From the NCBI GenBank assembly GCA_945266285.1, contig CALYOP010000003.1, forward strand, positions 220,709-284,708: DNA of 64,000 nt. Reading direction: 5' to 3'. The stretch comes from an uncultured Commensalibacter sp. (GTDB lineage: Bacteria > Pseudomonadota > Alphaproteobacteria > Acetobacterales > Acetobacteraceae). The translations under genes and the position numbers were made by a program. Below the pieces are notes generated by a model. That model saw only the letters and a program-made list of their open reading frames with translations. It made no database searches and had not been told where the DNA came from. Below, one piece after another: positions 55,658 to 63,803 of the stretch. Positions within the stretch are counted from its first letter, which is position 1. Every line of letters starts with the position of its first letter.

Positions 55658-57394
55658 TTAAGTTAAAGGCTGGATATAAAATTCAATTCCACCACGTTCA
55701 ACCCTTATGGAAGGAATATTATTTTTATCTTTTTCTTGAGATAGATAAGCCATGTTGAAATTAATCAGATCACCCTTTTCAACTGGGAATGCCATTGTGC
55801 AACTAATGCGGCCATTAATACAAATTTTATGCGTCACATCATTAATATAAGGAATCAGCGGACATTCATTTTGTTTCGTTATATCTCGATTATGTTCGGC
55901 ATCACCATTCACAGCGACATTAAAAATCAAGCGATCCCCTGCATGATAAGCTGTTGGTGCGCGTTGGTCCATTTCTTCTTCTGCAAAGACAACCCACGCA
56001 TTCACATGCATTAATCCTGAAAAAGGTGCTTGCCATTCTTTCGTATCATATTGCCAAGATTTATACCCATCTCCTTTAATAACCGATACTTTTTCACCGG
56101 GATGAAGACGATTCCAAAATATATCCAGACGACGGGAACCCTTCAAAGATAATTGAATCAACTGGATATGCGTATAGCTTTGGGTCAAATCATTTTTAAC
56201 CAAAGTCGAAGCAGGTTTGATCTCAACAACATTATTGGTATTGGTTGGGATAGCAACTTCATCCTCTGTCTTTTCCAAAGGAATAGAGGGCACCGGTTTT
56301 AAATAGGGTTTAACATTTCCCGATGATGACGCAATTGGCGTCCATTCTTTGTAGGAAGATGGTTGATCTTTTAAAGCAATCAATATTTCCGGCTTGGAAG
56401 CTTCTGGATAATCGCAACACAGAACCACCGTGCCAAGCGGTACATCTTTGGGAAGTTCCTCTACGGATAATGCGGCTAATTGCAAATAATCCGTCGATAA
56501 CATTTTTGTAGAAACACAACCAGAAACACCAACATAACAATTCTTAGGACGTGAATCCGGTGCAGAAATAAATAGACTCTGCCCAGATAACATTCCTCCC
56601 ACCGCAAAAGAAATGCCCTGACCTAATGGATTACCGACCACAATAGAATTAAATGATGCATTGCTTTGCTTGGCTTGTAAGTTACCATTTAAGGTTAAAC
56701 CACCATTCCCATCCGAAACAATTTTTCCTTGATCGGAATAAACGGTTTGCAATTTAATATCGACCAGATTTTTATCTTTTTCCGTTTCTGTTTCCTGGGT
56801 TATTACCGGTTGTGCTGGCCCGTTCAAAACCAGTAATTTTGTCCATAATGTTCCATTCGATGAATTGTATTCCCAAACATGCCGATTGGTTTCATTTAGA
56901 ACCATATCCCCATTAATCCATGCTTCGCCACCAGGTTGGACATAACGTTCATCGGGATTACGTCCCAAAGACCAAAGTCGGACATCTCTTACCGATTTAT
57001 CGGTTTCTTTATCATAACTGCTTTCCGGCTTGACCACCAATAATACGGTGATTTGAAAAGTTCGATTGGTTTGCGTCGTAACTGTAAAAGCAATACCGGA
57101 TTTACTGTTTAAGGTTCCTTCGGCCAGTCGTGTTGTAAATTGCGTTCCTTGCAAAATGGTTTGATCAAAATTTAACTGTGAATCACCAGCCTGAGGTTGA
57201 ATAGAAGTAATCGTTTCTTCTTCTTTTAAAACTTCAGAAAGATCAAACTGACAAATAACTTTTTCATATTTTCTTTTGCAAATGAAATCTACTGGTTTCC
57301 CCCCTTTTGGATTTTGCAAGATTTTAATTTGAAGATGTCTTTCTTCATTAGAAAAAACCTGATTGCATAATTTTTTTAACCAAGGAAAAACCAT
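55658..57394 (-). CDS. Phage tail fibre-like protein with adaptor-type N-terminal domain
   Basis: About 578 residues from the ATG at 57394, which has GGGGTGG just upstream; a GTG nine bases earlier is possible. Residues about 35-130 resemble the Ig-like tail-fibre adaptor domain: LKEEETITSIQPQAGD, then SGIAFTVTTQTNRTFQITVL. The same domain, more diverged, starts the protein at 61.5-63.1 kb. The middle has DERYVQPGGEAWINGDMVL. A beta-rich C-terminal domain ends with IRVERGGIEFYIQPLT. No close function is known to me; host-binding or particle appendage is the inference. It is cut off from the other phage genes by the asparaginase gene. Confidence 0.6.
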   Translation of the reverse strand: MVFPWLKKLCNQVFSNEERHLQIKILQNPKGGKPVDFICKRKYEKVICQFDLSEVLKEEETITSIQPQAGDSQLNFDQTILQGTQFTTRLAEGTLNSKSGIAFTVTTQTNRTFQITVLLVVKPESSYDKETDKSVRDVRLWSLGRNPDERYVQPGGEAWINGDMVLNETNRHVWEYNSSNGTLWTKLLVLNGPAQPVITQETETEKDKNLVDIKLQTVYSDQGKIVSDGNGGLTLNGNLQAKQSNASFNSIVVGNPLGQGISFAVGGMLSGQSLFISAPDSRPKNCYVGVSGCVSTKMLSTDYLQLAALSVEELPKDVPLGTVVLCCDYPEASKPEILIALKDQPSSYKEWTPIASSSGNVKPYLKPVPSIPLEKTEDEVAIPTNTNNVVEIKPASTLVKNDLTQSYTHIQLIQLSLKGSRRLDIFWNRLHPGEKVSVIKGDGYKSWQYDTKEWQAPFSGLMHVNAWVVFAEEEMDQRAPTAYHAGDRLIFNVAVNGDAEHNRDITKQNECPLIPYINDVTHKICINGRISCTMAFPVEKGDLINFNMAYLSQEKDKNNIPSIRVERGGIEFYIQPLT

Positions 57395-57568
57395 AAGAAC
57401 CACCCCATAAGAATTTCTTTTATAATTTATCTTAATAGGTTATTGATGTCTACGATATGAAGCTTTGAGGTGGACAAAAGCCTGTAACGCCTTAAATTTA
57501 ATTATAACTTTTTAGATTGTATCGAAAACTTAAAGACGACATCCCAAATACTTTATAAGGTAACCAAT

Positions 57569-58705
57569 ATGTTGCGCCCTTTTACTCCTTTACCAAAAAT
57601 AACATTGATTGGTACGCTGGCCTATTTATGCCTTTCACCATTGACTGTATCTGGTTTTTCCAAAACGCTACCTCATTCCACAACAACAATGGCATCCCCC
57701 ATGCAGCCCGCAGAAAAAAATAAACCGATGATTTTGATTCTCACTACCGGAGGGACGATTGCTGGTCAAGCTTCGGGTAATGGAATTGGTTATACGGCTG
57801 CAAAACAAGATGGTAATCATTTGGTTTCAGCAGTCCCTGCGCTACAAAATGAAGCAGAAATCAAAGTCGAATCCGTTTCTCAAATTGGTTCGCAAGACAT
57901 GTCTGATGCCATATTGTCAAAATTGGCAAAGCATATTCAAAAAGTGGAACAAGATCCCACGATCAAAGGAATTGTCATTACCCATGGTACGGATACAATG
58001 GAAGAAACGGCTTTTTTCCTAAATAATGTCATTCGTCATGAAAAACCAATTGTCATGGTTGGTGCTATGCGTGCACCCGGATATGTTAGTGCCGATGGCC
58101 CTGCCAATTTATTACAAGCAGTAAAAGTAGCGGCCTCACCCGCGGCTATGCATCGTCCGGTTATGATTGTTATGAATGACACTATTCTGGATGCTCATTC
58201 AGCACAAAAAATGAATACAACTTCTGTTCAAACATTCCAATCACCTAATTCTGGGCCAATTGGCATTGTTAACGAAGCGCAAGTCCGTTTTTTCCATCCC
58301 GCACAACCCGCGATGAACAGAATTTTTGCCATTCCAACGACAACCCCTTTCCCTCGGGTTGATATTATTTATTCCCATGTACAAATGGATGCAGCTCCGA
58401 TCGAAGATGCCGTCAAACGCGGTGCCAAAGGCATCATTCTGGCTGGTGTTGGAAATGGCAATACTTCTTCTGAAGCTTTGAATGCTTTGAAAAAAGCGGC
58501 AAATAACGGCGTAATTATTGTTCGTGCCAGTCGGGTAGCCACAGGTTTTGTTGATCGTAATGTCGAAGTTGACGATGACAAAAACCATTTTATTGCTGCA
58601 GAAGATTTAAACCCACAAAAAGCACGAATTTTATTACAATTACTTTTGAACAATAAAGAAACCAACCTAATTCATATTCAAAAAGCATTTTCGAAAATAG
58701 ATTAA
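57569..58705 (+). CDS. ansB: Periplasmic type II L-asparaginase
   Basis: Hydrolyses asparagine to aspartate and ammonia. 378 residues with a signal-like N-terminus (about 1-30). The catalytic motifs are ILTTGGTIAGQASG (first Thr) and ITHGTDTMEETAFFL (second Thr, with Asp and a downstream Lys). VGAMRAPGYVSADGPANLLQ and GNGNTSSEALNAL are further family marks. Export fits type II. It lies between two phage-like segments on the opposite strand, with a strong bidirectional hairpin at its end. Confidence 0.94.
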   Translation: MLRPFTPLPKITLIGTLAYLCLSPLTVSGFSKTLPHSTTTMASPMQPAEKNKPMILILTTGGTIAGQASGNGIGYTAAKQDGNHLVSAVPALQNEAEIKVESVSQIGSQDMSDAILSKLAKHIQKVEQDPTIKGIVITHGTDTMEETAFFLNNVIRHEKPIVMVGAMRAPGYVSADGPANLLQAVKVAASPAAMHRPVMIVMNDTILDAHSAQKMNTTSVQTFQSPNSGPIGIVNEAQVRFFHPAQPAMNRIFAIPTTTPFPRVDIIYSHVQMDAAPIEDAVKRGAKGIILAGVGNGNTSSEALNALKKAANNGVIIVRASRVATGFVDRNVEVDDDKNHFIAAEDLNPQKARILLQLLLNNKETNLIHIQKAFSKID

Positions 58706-58725
58706 TCTAAAACCTGATTCAAAAT

Positions 58726-58773
58726 AAAAAACGGGTAGATGAAACAGCAATTACTGTTCATCTACCCGTTTTT
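58726..58773. terminator. Bidirectional rho-independent terminator
   Basis: ACGGGTAGATGA and TCATCTACCCGT form a 12-bp stem with A runs before and T runs after, so it works on both strands. It ends ansB on the plus strand and the lysozyme-like gene on the minus strand. Confidence 0.85.
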
Positions 58774-58774
58774 A

Positions 58775-59314
58775 TCAAGCATTAATTGCTTGTCTAAATC
58801 GTGCAATATTTGCTTCGGCAACGGCTTTACCAGCAGCCGTATTGTAATAACGTTTATGATAATTCGCCATACCTTCGGCATCATCCGCTTGAGGTAAGGG
58901 TTCGGAAACACGAAAATAGAATATACGACACATAGCAGCAGCGTAAAACAAATTCCCAATTAATGTTTCTGGTTTAGGCATGTTATTATTATCGGCATAG
59001 AAATTTCCGGCAATATTACGTAAACGCGATGCAATAACTGAACGTTTTGGATTGCCAAGAAAATTCTTCCAAATATCTTTATACGTTGCAGGCTCCATCT
59101 GTTCTGGTCCCATTGCAGTACCGTTCCCCATTTGTTTTAAATAGGTATAACCACCGGCATAACCTTCGGCTAAAAAGGTTCCGGTGACCAGATTCATCGC
59201 ACGTTGCCCATCTAATTCCAGATACTGAAGAACCGGCGTTACAACGTGATTCTTTAAATGCGGAATATAGATTCCGCCTGTGACTTGACTCTTGGAATTT
59301 CTTTTCTTTAATTT
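58775..59314 (-). CDS. Phage lysozyme-like protein, open frame without a normal start codon
   Basis: The visible product resembles a phage-encoded muramidase-like family: LNLVTGTFLAEG is close to the LVLGTAAVESxLG pattern, then LKQMGNGTAMGPEQMEPATY, KDIWKNFL, and near the end EPLPQADDAEGMANYHKRYY with NTAAGKA. The first ATG is at 59197, but homology to the family starts earlier (PHLKNHVVTPVLQYLEL), in a 39-codon open stretch reaching 59314 that has no ATG, GTG or TTG. A stop (59315-59317) closes it. So it is 5'-damaged or starts at a rare codon. The glutamate of EPAT may be catalytic. It follows the small membrane proteins on the same strand, in place for an endolysin. Confidence 0.6.
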   Translation of the reverse strand, partial: KLKKRNSKSQVTGGIYIPHLKNHVVTPVLQYLELDGQRAMNLVTGTFLAEGYAGGYTYLKQMGNGTAMGPEQMEPATYKDIWKNFLGNPKRSVIASRLRNIAGNFYADNNNMPKPETLIGNLFYAAAMCRIFYFRVSEPLPQADDAEGMANYHKRYYNTAAGKAVAEANIARFRQAINA

Positions 59315-59380
59315 TTAAAAAATGGATAAAGGAAACATGCTCAAGGCAAAAGCAAATACAGTGCTAAGAACATGTTCCAT
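59315..59380 (-). CDS. Possible 21-residue hydrophobic peptide
   Basis: An ATG at 59380 opens a 21-codon frame, MEHVLSTVFAFALSMFPLSI then F, ending at the TAA just before the lysozyme-like open frame and in the same phase. It looks like a single membrane segment. No ribosome site is visible, so it may be chance. Confidence 0.25.
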   Translation of the reverse strand: MEHVLSTVFAFALSMFPLSIF

Positions 59381-59685
59381 AAAAGATGAAAATATGAATT
59401 CGGTATTCCAGTAATATAAAAATTCTCTATTAGAATATCCCTTTACTATGATCCAATAAGATCATATTCAAATATCTAAAAACAATATTTCAAGGGAACT
59501 ACATCTTATATATAAGAAAATCTTAAATAGATTCCCATATTTCGATCTTTATTAAATGGATTTTTAAATGTTTTTATTATAAATATTGCCATATATAACA
59601 AAAATTATAAAATAATATGGCAATATATAGATATTCTTTTAATTAGAACAAATATCTTTAATAAAATAAAACTTACAACGCAGCA
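59381..59685. other. Gene-free AT-rich stretch
   Basis: About 300 bases of AT-rich DNA between the small membrane genes and the lysozyme-like gene. No feature recognised. Confidence 0.5.
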
Positions 59686-59847
59686 TTATTTTCTGCGCCA
59701 TATACTGATAAATACACTCAAGGCGCGCACGATAAATGATAGCGGGATTGATGTAGCGAAAAGAGGGATAACCCAAGGATCATTCGCTTTTATATAATCG
59801 ATATTATTTTCCCACCACCATTGTAAAAATTCAAAGAGCTTTTCCAC
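59686..59847 (-). CDS. Small phage-type membrane protein (53 residues)
   Basis: A GTG at 59847 opens a 53-codon frame: VEKLFEFLQWWWENNIDYIK, then a hydrophobic span (about 25-50, WVIPLFATSIPLSFIVRAL) and a basic RRK end. The start lies inside the end of the preceding small gene (17-base overlap), so translation is probably coupled. One transmembrane helix with a positive C-terminus fits a holin or antiholin type protein. No homologue recognised. Confidence 0.55.
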   Translation of the reverse strand: MEKLFEFLQWWWENNIDYIKANDPWVIPLFATSIPLSFIVRALSVFISIWRRK

Positions 59848-59974
59848 TCAATTGACTTTCAATCCCGGTCATAATGCGTGATAGGGCATAGAGGTTTATA
59901 AGAGCAAAAGCCCCCCATGCAATCAGTGAAAAATGCCACCCCGCGCCAAAAATGAGGACATTTATCCACCCCAT
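59831..59974 (-). CDS. Small phage-type membrane protein (47 residues)
   Basis: An ATG at 59974 opens a 47-codon frame: MGWINVLIFGAGWHFSLIAW then GAFALINLYALSRIMTGIES and a short tail. It is mostly one long or two short membrane helices. The start overlaps the end of the 97-residue gene by 13 bases and its own end overlaps the next gene by 17 bases, a layout typical of phage lysis genes. Confidence 0.55.
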   Translation of the reverse strand: MGWINVLIFGAGWHFSLIAWGAFALINLYALSRIMTGIESQLSGKAL

Positions 59975-60255
59975 ATCAAAAGTGTATAACCCATAAAGGC
60001 AGCAATAGCGCGACCATATAGGCTTTCGTTAAACAATGATACACATTGGATTGTTGCCGAAATAATAAATAGATCTTGCCAGATACCGTCTGGTAAAACA
60101 TTTAAAAAACCATGGGCATAACTATCACGAAGTAATTCTATTTTGGGAACAACCAGTCCATAAAGGCCAACAGAAAATAAAAAAAGCATTGACCAACATT
60201 TTGCAAACCAATGTTCATGTTTACATAACTGATAACGTATTCTTTTTAACATCAT
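59962..60255 (-). CDS. Membrane protein of the phage-type lysis cassette (97 residues)
   Basis: 97 residues with a basic start (MMLKRIRYQLCKHEHWF) and two or three predicted helices (about 20-40, 60-75, 80-95), ending LLIWGG. It lies 12 bp after the holin-like gene and overlaps the next small gene. I do not recognise a family. Size, topology and place suggest holin, antiholin or a related membrane factor. AGGAGA lies before its ATG. Confidence 0.65.
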   Translation of the reverse strand: MMLKRIRYQLCKHEHWFAKCWSMLFLFSVGLYGLVVPKIELLRDSYAHGFLNVLPDGIWQDLFIISATIQCVSLFNESLYGRAIAAFMGYTLLIWGG

Positions 60256-60267
60256 ATCCTCTCCTTT

Positions 60268-60495
60268 TCATTTTTGTGAATCTTTCATCACTGGTTTTTT
60301 AAATGAGGCTAAAAGGTGAACAATTGACCATAACTTATGCAAAGTATTATCTGATTTTGGTTCAGGCCAAAACCGTAAAATCAATGTACAAGATGTGAAA
60401 ATAAAAGTTACTATTGCTATAATATTTGCAGCAACATCACCAGGTAAATTACCCAGCATCCAGACTAAAAACTGATCAAAATAATCGGTTTCCAT
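60268..60495 (-). CDS. Holin-like phage membrane protein (75 residues)
   Basis: 75 residues: a short N-terminal periplasmic part, one helix (about 22-42, NIIAIVTFIFTSCTLILRF), then WPEPKSDNTLHKLWSIVHLL. Small phage proteins next to endolysins often show a helix followed by P-x-P, then W..Y/IN.LA; this protein follows that pattern. First gene of the four small membrane genes. GGAGG lies about 11 bases before the ATG at 60495. Confidence 0.65.
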   Translation of the reverse strand: METDYFDQFLVWMLGNLPGDVAANIIAIVTFIFTSCTLILRFWPEPKSDNTLHKLWSIVHLLASFKKPVMKDSQK

Positions 60496-60531
60496 AATTT
60501 ATTTCGCCTCCAAAAATATATGTAAAACCAT

Positions 60532-60700
60532 CTAAAATATGGTTGAATAAGGTTTAGAAAATTTTTTGACCTTAAATTCTTTATACAAACGTTTAGTTCC
60601 CTGTCTTCTTAAAGCATTCTATGCTTGATTAATGACCGTTTCGTTTGCCTTTATTGCATTGAATTTCCATTTAAACGCTGTATGATTATTGGTCTTTCTT
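60532..60700 (-). pseudogene. Possible remnant of a phage coding sequence with an internal TAG
   Basis: The frame that ends at the TAG 60532-60534 reads NALRRQGTKRLYKEFKVKKF and then SKPYSTIF, which has normal protein character. Upstream, after an in-frame TAG at 60619-60621, it goes on as KFNAIKANETVINQA. No start codon or family was recognised. It ends 36 bases before the holin-like gene. Either a decayed C-terminal gene end or chance. Confidence 0.3.
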
Positions 60701-61374
60701 AAAAAAATATTTTGAAAATATAAAATATAGAAATATTAATTTTATTTCCTGCTTAGAAATATATATTTCTTTTATACAAATCCTATTTCTTTTATTCATT
60801 TATTATTGGCAATATATTGAAGAAAAATCTATTATCTAAACGATCATTTTATGTTTTTTGTTAAAATATTTTAATGATCATTAGCGTGATATATCAATCT
60901 AACGCTAAAAAACGAATTACCTTATTCTTCTATTACCTTTTACAATAAGTTTAGAATTTTTTAAATATAATTGAGAACATATTCAATTATAAAATAATTT
61001 ATTCTTATTTTCTTCTAAACAAAGGAATTTTTTATTTAAGGAACGTGGTTTTTATAACCATTGCGATTCACAAAACATTTTGTTTTTATTGTTTTTTAAT
61101 GTCTTGAAACAACGATAGAATAATCAAATGCAATTTCATTCTATTTCGCCAGTTTTTTGAAAAAATTTCATATTCCGTTATTATATTCAATATTAAAAAA
61201 TATCATTTAATAACGCTTATATTTTCCCTCACTATACTCCTAGCGATAATAGGCATTAAATCTCAAATAAAATAGAATAAATCTTGTCTTAACCTTACAA
61301 TTTTCGTTAAATCCTATCCTTTTATTCTTTCAAAATTATTTTTCAAATCTTCAAGATAAGATTTAAAGCGTAAA
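60701..61374. other. Gene-free AT-rich stretch
   Basis: About 670 bases of very AT-rich DNA with many short A/T runs between the fibre-like gene and the lysis cassette. No gene, RNA or clear repeat found. Confidence 0.55.
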
Positions 61375-61452
61375 TTAAGCTGTCGCAATATCTGCTCCGA
61401 GTACATCAACCCATTTGGTACCATTCCAAACGACAATAATACCTTTGTTTTT
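61375..61452 (-). other. In-frame C-terminal extension beyond TAG of the fibre-like gene
   Basis: Directly after the TAG at 61453-61455 the same frame continues for 25 codons, KNKGIIVVWNGTKWVDVLGA then DIATA, to a TAA. The V-x-x-x-G-T-x-W-V-D-x-L-G pattern looks like the normal end of a tail protein rather than noncoding sequence. Confidence 0.6.
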
Positions 61453-63135
61453 CTAGGGATTAAGCGTAGAATAAGCATCTGTACAAAATTTAGTACATCC
61501 GATTTGAGTAGGAACACCTAATTTTGCATAACTATTTGAATTAAGATATAAACCATCCGCTAATTTTAATGTGGTTGTCGCTATATTGCCAGATGTACTA
61601 ATATCTCCTCCAACCGATACATTACCACCAACATTTAAATGATAGTTAATAACAGTTGTGAACTCTCGTTTCTTTACCCAATCTCCAATGATTAAATCAC
61701 CCTGTGGGTTTGCATTTAATGTGATAGATTGTTCACTATCTCCAGTAAGATTATACAAAACAAAAGAGGAATTACTTGTTGTTTTATCGGCGTTAACTTT
61801 TAAGGGTTTTAAAAGTATATTATTGTTAGCAATAATACCACCATTTAATATTAAACCACCTTTACCATTTGTTCGAAAATTTCTATTGTCACTGGTTAAT
61901 GTATTTGCTGTCAACTTACCCTTGACTGATAAATCACCATTAACATTTAAATGATAATTAATAATGGTGGTAAATGGTCGGCTCTTTATCCAGTCACCTA
62001 TAATAAAATTGCCATCTTGATTTGCATATAATGTAATAGATTGTTCATTATCTCCAGTAAGATTGTACAAAACTAAAGATGAATTATTTGTTGTTTTATC
62101 GTCATTAATTCCCAAAGGTCTTAAAAGTATGTTATTATTCGCATTAACACCACCACTTAATATTAAACCACCTCTACCATTTGTTCGAAAACCTCCATTA
62201 TCGCTGGTTAATGTATTTGCTGTCAAATTACCCTTGACTGATAAATTACCACTAACATTTAAATGATAATCAATATTTGTCGTAAATGGTCGATTTTTTA
62301 TCCAATCACCAATAACCAAATTGCCATCTGAACTCATTCGTAATGTGATGGATTGTTTATTATCTTCAGTAAGGTTATAAAAAACTAAAGATGAATTACT
62401 TGTTGTTTTATCATCGTTAATTTTCCAAGGTTTTATAAGCACATTGTTATAAGTAATAACGCCACCATTTAATGTTAAAGCACCTGTGCCATTTGTGCTA
62501 ATTTTTCCACCATCACTTTTGAGCGTGTTCACATTTAAATCTACGGTACCATTATTATCATAACTTATACCCTGTGATCCCGTATCGCCTTTTACACCCT
62601 GCGGGCCTTGGGGTCCAATATCACCTTTAGGGATATCAAAATTAAAACAAGCATCTGTAGCATCACCACTATTGGTCACTTTAGCCAGTGATCTTGGTGC
62701 AACGGTCGTAACCGTTCCTATTTTAATTGTTGCATCTTTTCCCGCTGATCCTGGTAAAATATCATAATGATGATCTTCATCATCAGTTATCGTACCATCA
62801 GGCATGATACACAAAGCTGCTGTAAAAGTTCTTTCTTCTTCCAAAGTGGTTGTAACCGAAAAATGTAAGGCCGATTTCTTTCCTAATTGACCACCAGAAA
62901 TAAGAACCGTAAAAGTCTTTTCATCACAGGAAATAAATTGTATTTGGATCGACGGATCATCAGCACTGCTTTTTACCGAAACAATACTATCATCTTGACG
63001 TAGTCGACGTTTTAAAGAAAAAACATAAAGAACTTTCTCATCTGGTCCTTTACAGGGGATATCAATTTCTTCACCGCACAAGCAACCTGCCGGGACGTGA
63101 ATGGTTCCATCAACACTAATAAAATCACAAGACAT
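61453..63135 (-). CDS. Phage tail fibre-like protein with collagen-like stretch and 104-residue repeats
   Basis: 560 residues to a TAG, with AGGA nine bases before the ATG. Residues about 30-110 are an Ig-like tail-adaptor domain (FSLKRRLRQDDSIVSV, then KSALHFSVTTTLEEERTFTA). Residues about 172-191 form a collagen-like G-x-y run (GDIGPQGPQGVKGDTGSQG). From about 204 to 515 there are three tandem 104-residue repeats with LILNGG, VLYNLTGD, SITL and GDWIK landmarks, predicted beta-rich and fibre-forming. After the TAG the frame stays open for 25 more protein-like codons. Most likely a trimeric tail fibre or appendage of a prophage or tailocin. Confidence 0.75.
   Translation of the reverse strand: MSCDFISVDGTIHVPAGCLCGEEIDIPCKGPDEKVLYVFSLKRRLRQDDSIVSVKSSADDPSIQIQFISCDEKTFTVLISGGQLGKKSALHFSVTTTLEEERTFTAALCIMPDGTITDDEDHHYDILPGSAGKDATIKIGTVTTVAPRSLAKVTNSGDATDACFNFDIPKGDIGPQGPQGVKGDTGSQGISYDNNGTVDLNVNTLKSDGGKISTNGTGALTLNGGVITYNNVLIKPWKINDDKTTSNSSLVFYNLTEDNKQSITLRMSSDGNLVIGDWIKNRPFTTNIDYHLNVSGNLSVKGNLTANTLTSDNGGFRTNGRGGLILSGGVNANNNILLRPLGINDDKTTNNSSLVLYNLTGDNEQSITLYANQDGNFIIGDWIKSRPFTTIINYHLNVNGDLSVKGKLTANTLTSDNRNFRTNGKGGLILNGGIIANNNILLKPLKVNADKTTSNSSFVLYNLTGDSEQSITLNANPQGDLIIGDWVKKREFTTVINYHLNVGGNVSVGGDISTSGNIATTTLKLADGLYLNSNSYAKLGVPTQIGCTKFCTDAYSTLNP
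61591..62526 (-). repeat. Three tandem 312-bp repeats in the fibre-like gene
   Basis: The landmark codons recur at exactly 312-base spacing: units 62215-62526, 61903-62214 and 61591-61902. The last two are most alike (TLTSDN, FRTNG, GGLIL, DKTT, NSS, GDWI). A partial fourth unit may follow. Confidence 0.85.
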
Positions 63136-63425
63136 TCATAATTATCCTTTTAATTTTTAGGAGAATTAGCTCCCCACATTTTGCTCGCTATTCTGGGAAA
63201 ACCATTATTGGAAAGTGGCGATATAAAAAGTGGGAAGCGTATTTTTAAATAAATTTAAAACAATATCGATCAATCTGCGGTGTTGCCTGATTGAAAAAAC
63301 ATTTTATTATCAGGCCAAAAAGCAAGAAGCGTAGGAAAGGGTAGACATCCCATACCCTTCTTGTCATTAGGCATAAAAAACACCCTTATGGGTGCATCAA
63401 TACGCGCTTGTAAAGGTAAGATCGA
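63136..63425. other. Intergenic region with two hairpins
   Basis: About 290 bases between the fibre-like gene and the acidic protein. One hairpin is AAGGGTA/TACCCTT near 63336-63358; the second, at 63375-63396, is listed as a terminator. Promoter of the fibre-like gene should be to its left. Confidence 0.5.
63375..63396 (-). terminator. Rho-independent terminator
   Basis: On the minus strand CACCC-ATAA-GGGTG is followed by TTTTTT. It ends the transcript of the acidic protein gene and its upstream partner. Confidence 0.8.
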
Positions 63426-63803
63426 TTATTGCTGACTGCCAAAAAATTCCTGATCAAAATTGGCATTTTTTCTAAAATTATCAATCGCAACAGGAAGCGA
63501 TAATGAGAGCGCAAGTGCAAGATCATCCGACATCGTATCCGTTAAATCAAAAGCAGTTTTCGCTTCTTCGCTTGAAAATAATTCTTTGATTTCTTCTGCA
63601 CTAATCGGAAGGTTGAAACCTTCATGCATCCAAGATGCTATCTTTATGCGAAACTTTATATCTTCGTTCATCATAAAAATTTCACGAATAAGATCCACAT
63701 CCAAGCCATCCTGAACAATAGGGATAATTTCAGAGATCGTATCTTCATCAAGCTGTGGTAATTCTACAATTTTATCAGCTATATTCTGTAAAAAAGGTTT
63801 CAT
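63426..63803 (-). CDS. Acidic helical protein of unknown function
   Basis: 125 residues, rich in Glu, Asp, Leu and Ile and probably all helical, with no signal peptide or membrane span. I do not recognise the family. The ATG at 63803 directly abuts the TAA of the upstream SGNH hydrolase gene, so translation is coupled. Placement in the phage-type region suggests a small tail or chaperone-like partner of the upstream protein, but this is only inference from position. Confidence 0.7.
   Translation of the reverse strand: MKPFLQNIADKIVELPQLDEDTISEIIPIVQDGLDVDLIREIFMMNEDIKFRIKIASWMHEGFNLPISAEEIKELFSSEEAKTAFDLTDTMSDDLALALSLSLPVAIDNFRKNANFDQEFFGSQQ

Noticed and set aside
59381..61374. CRISPR array or regular spaced repeats in the AT-rich gaps
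   Set aside because: No repeated unit of 23 bases or more with even spacing is visible; the A/T runs are irregular.
61314..61517. 67-codon frame overlapping the end of the fibre-like gene
   Set aside because: It is in another phase, overlaps the better-supported fibre frame and its extension, and has no recognisable features.
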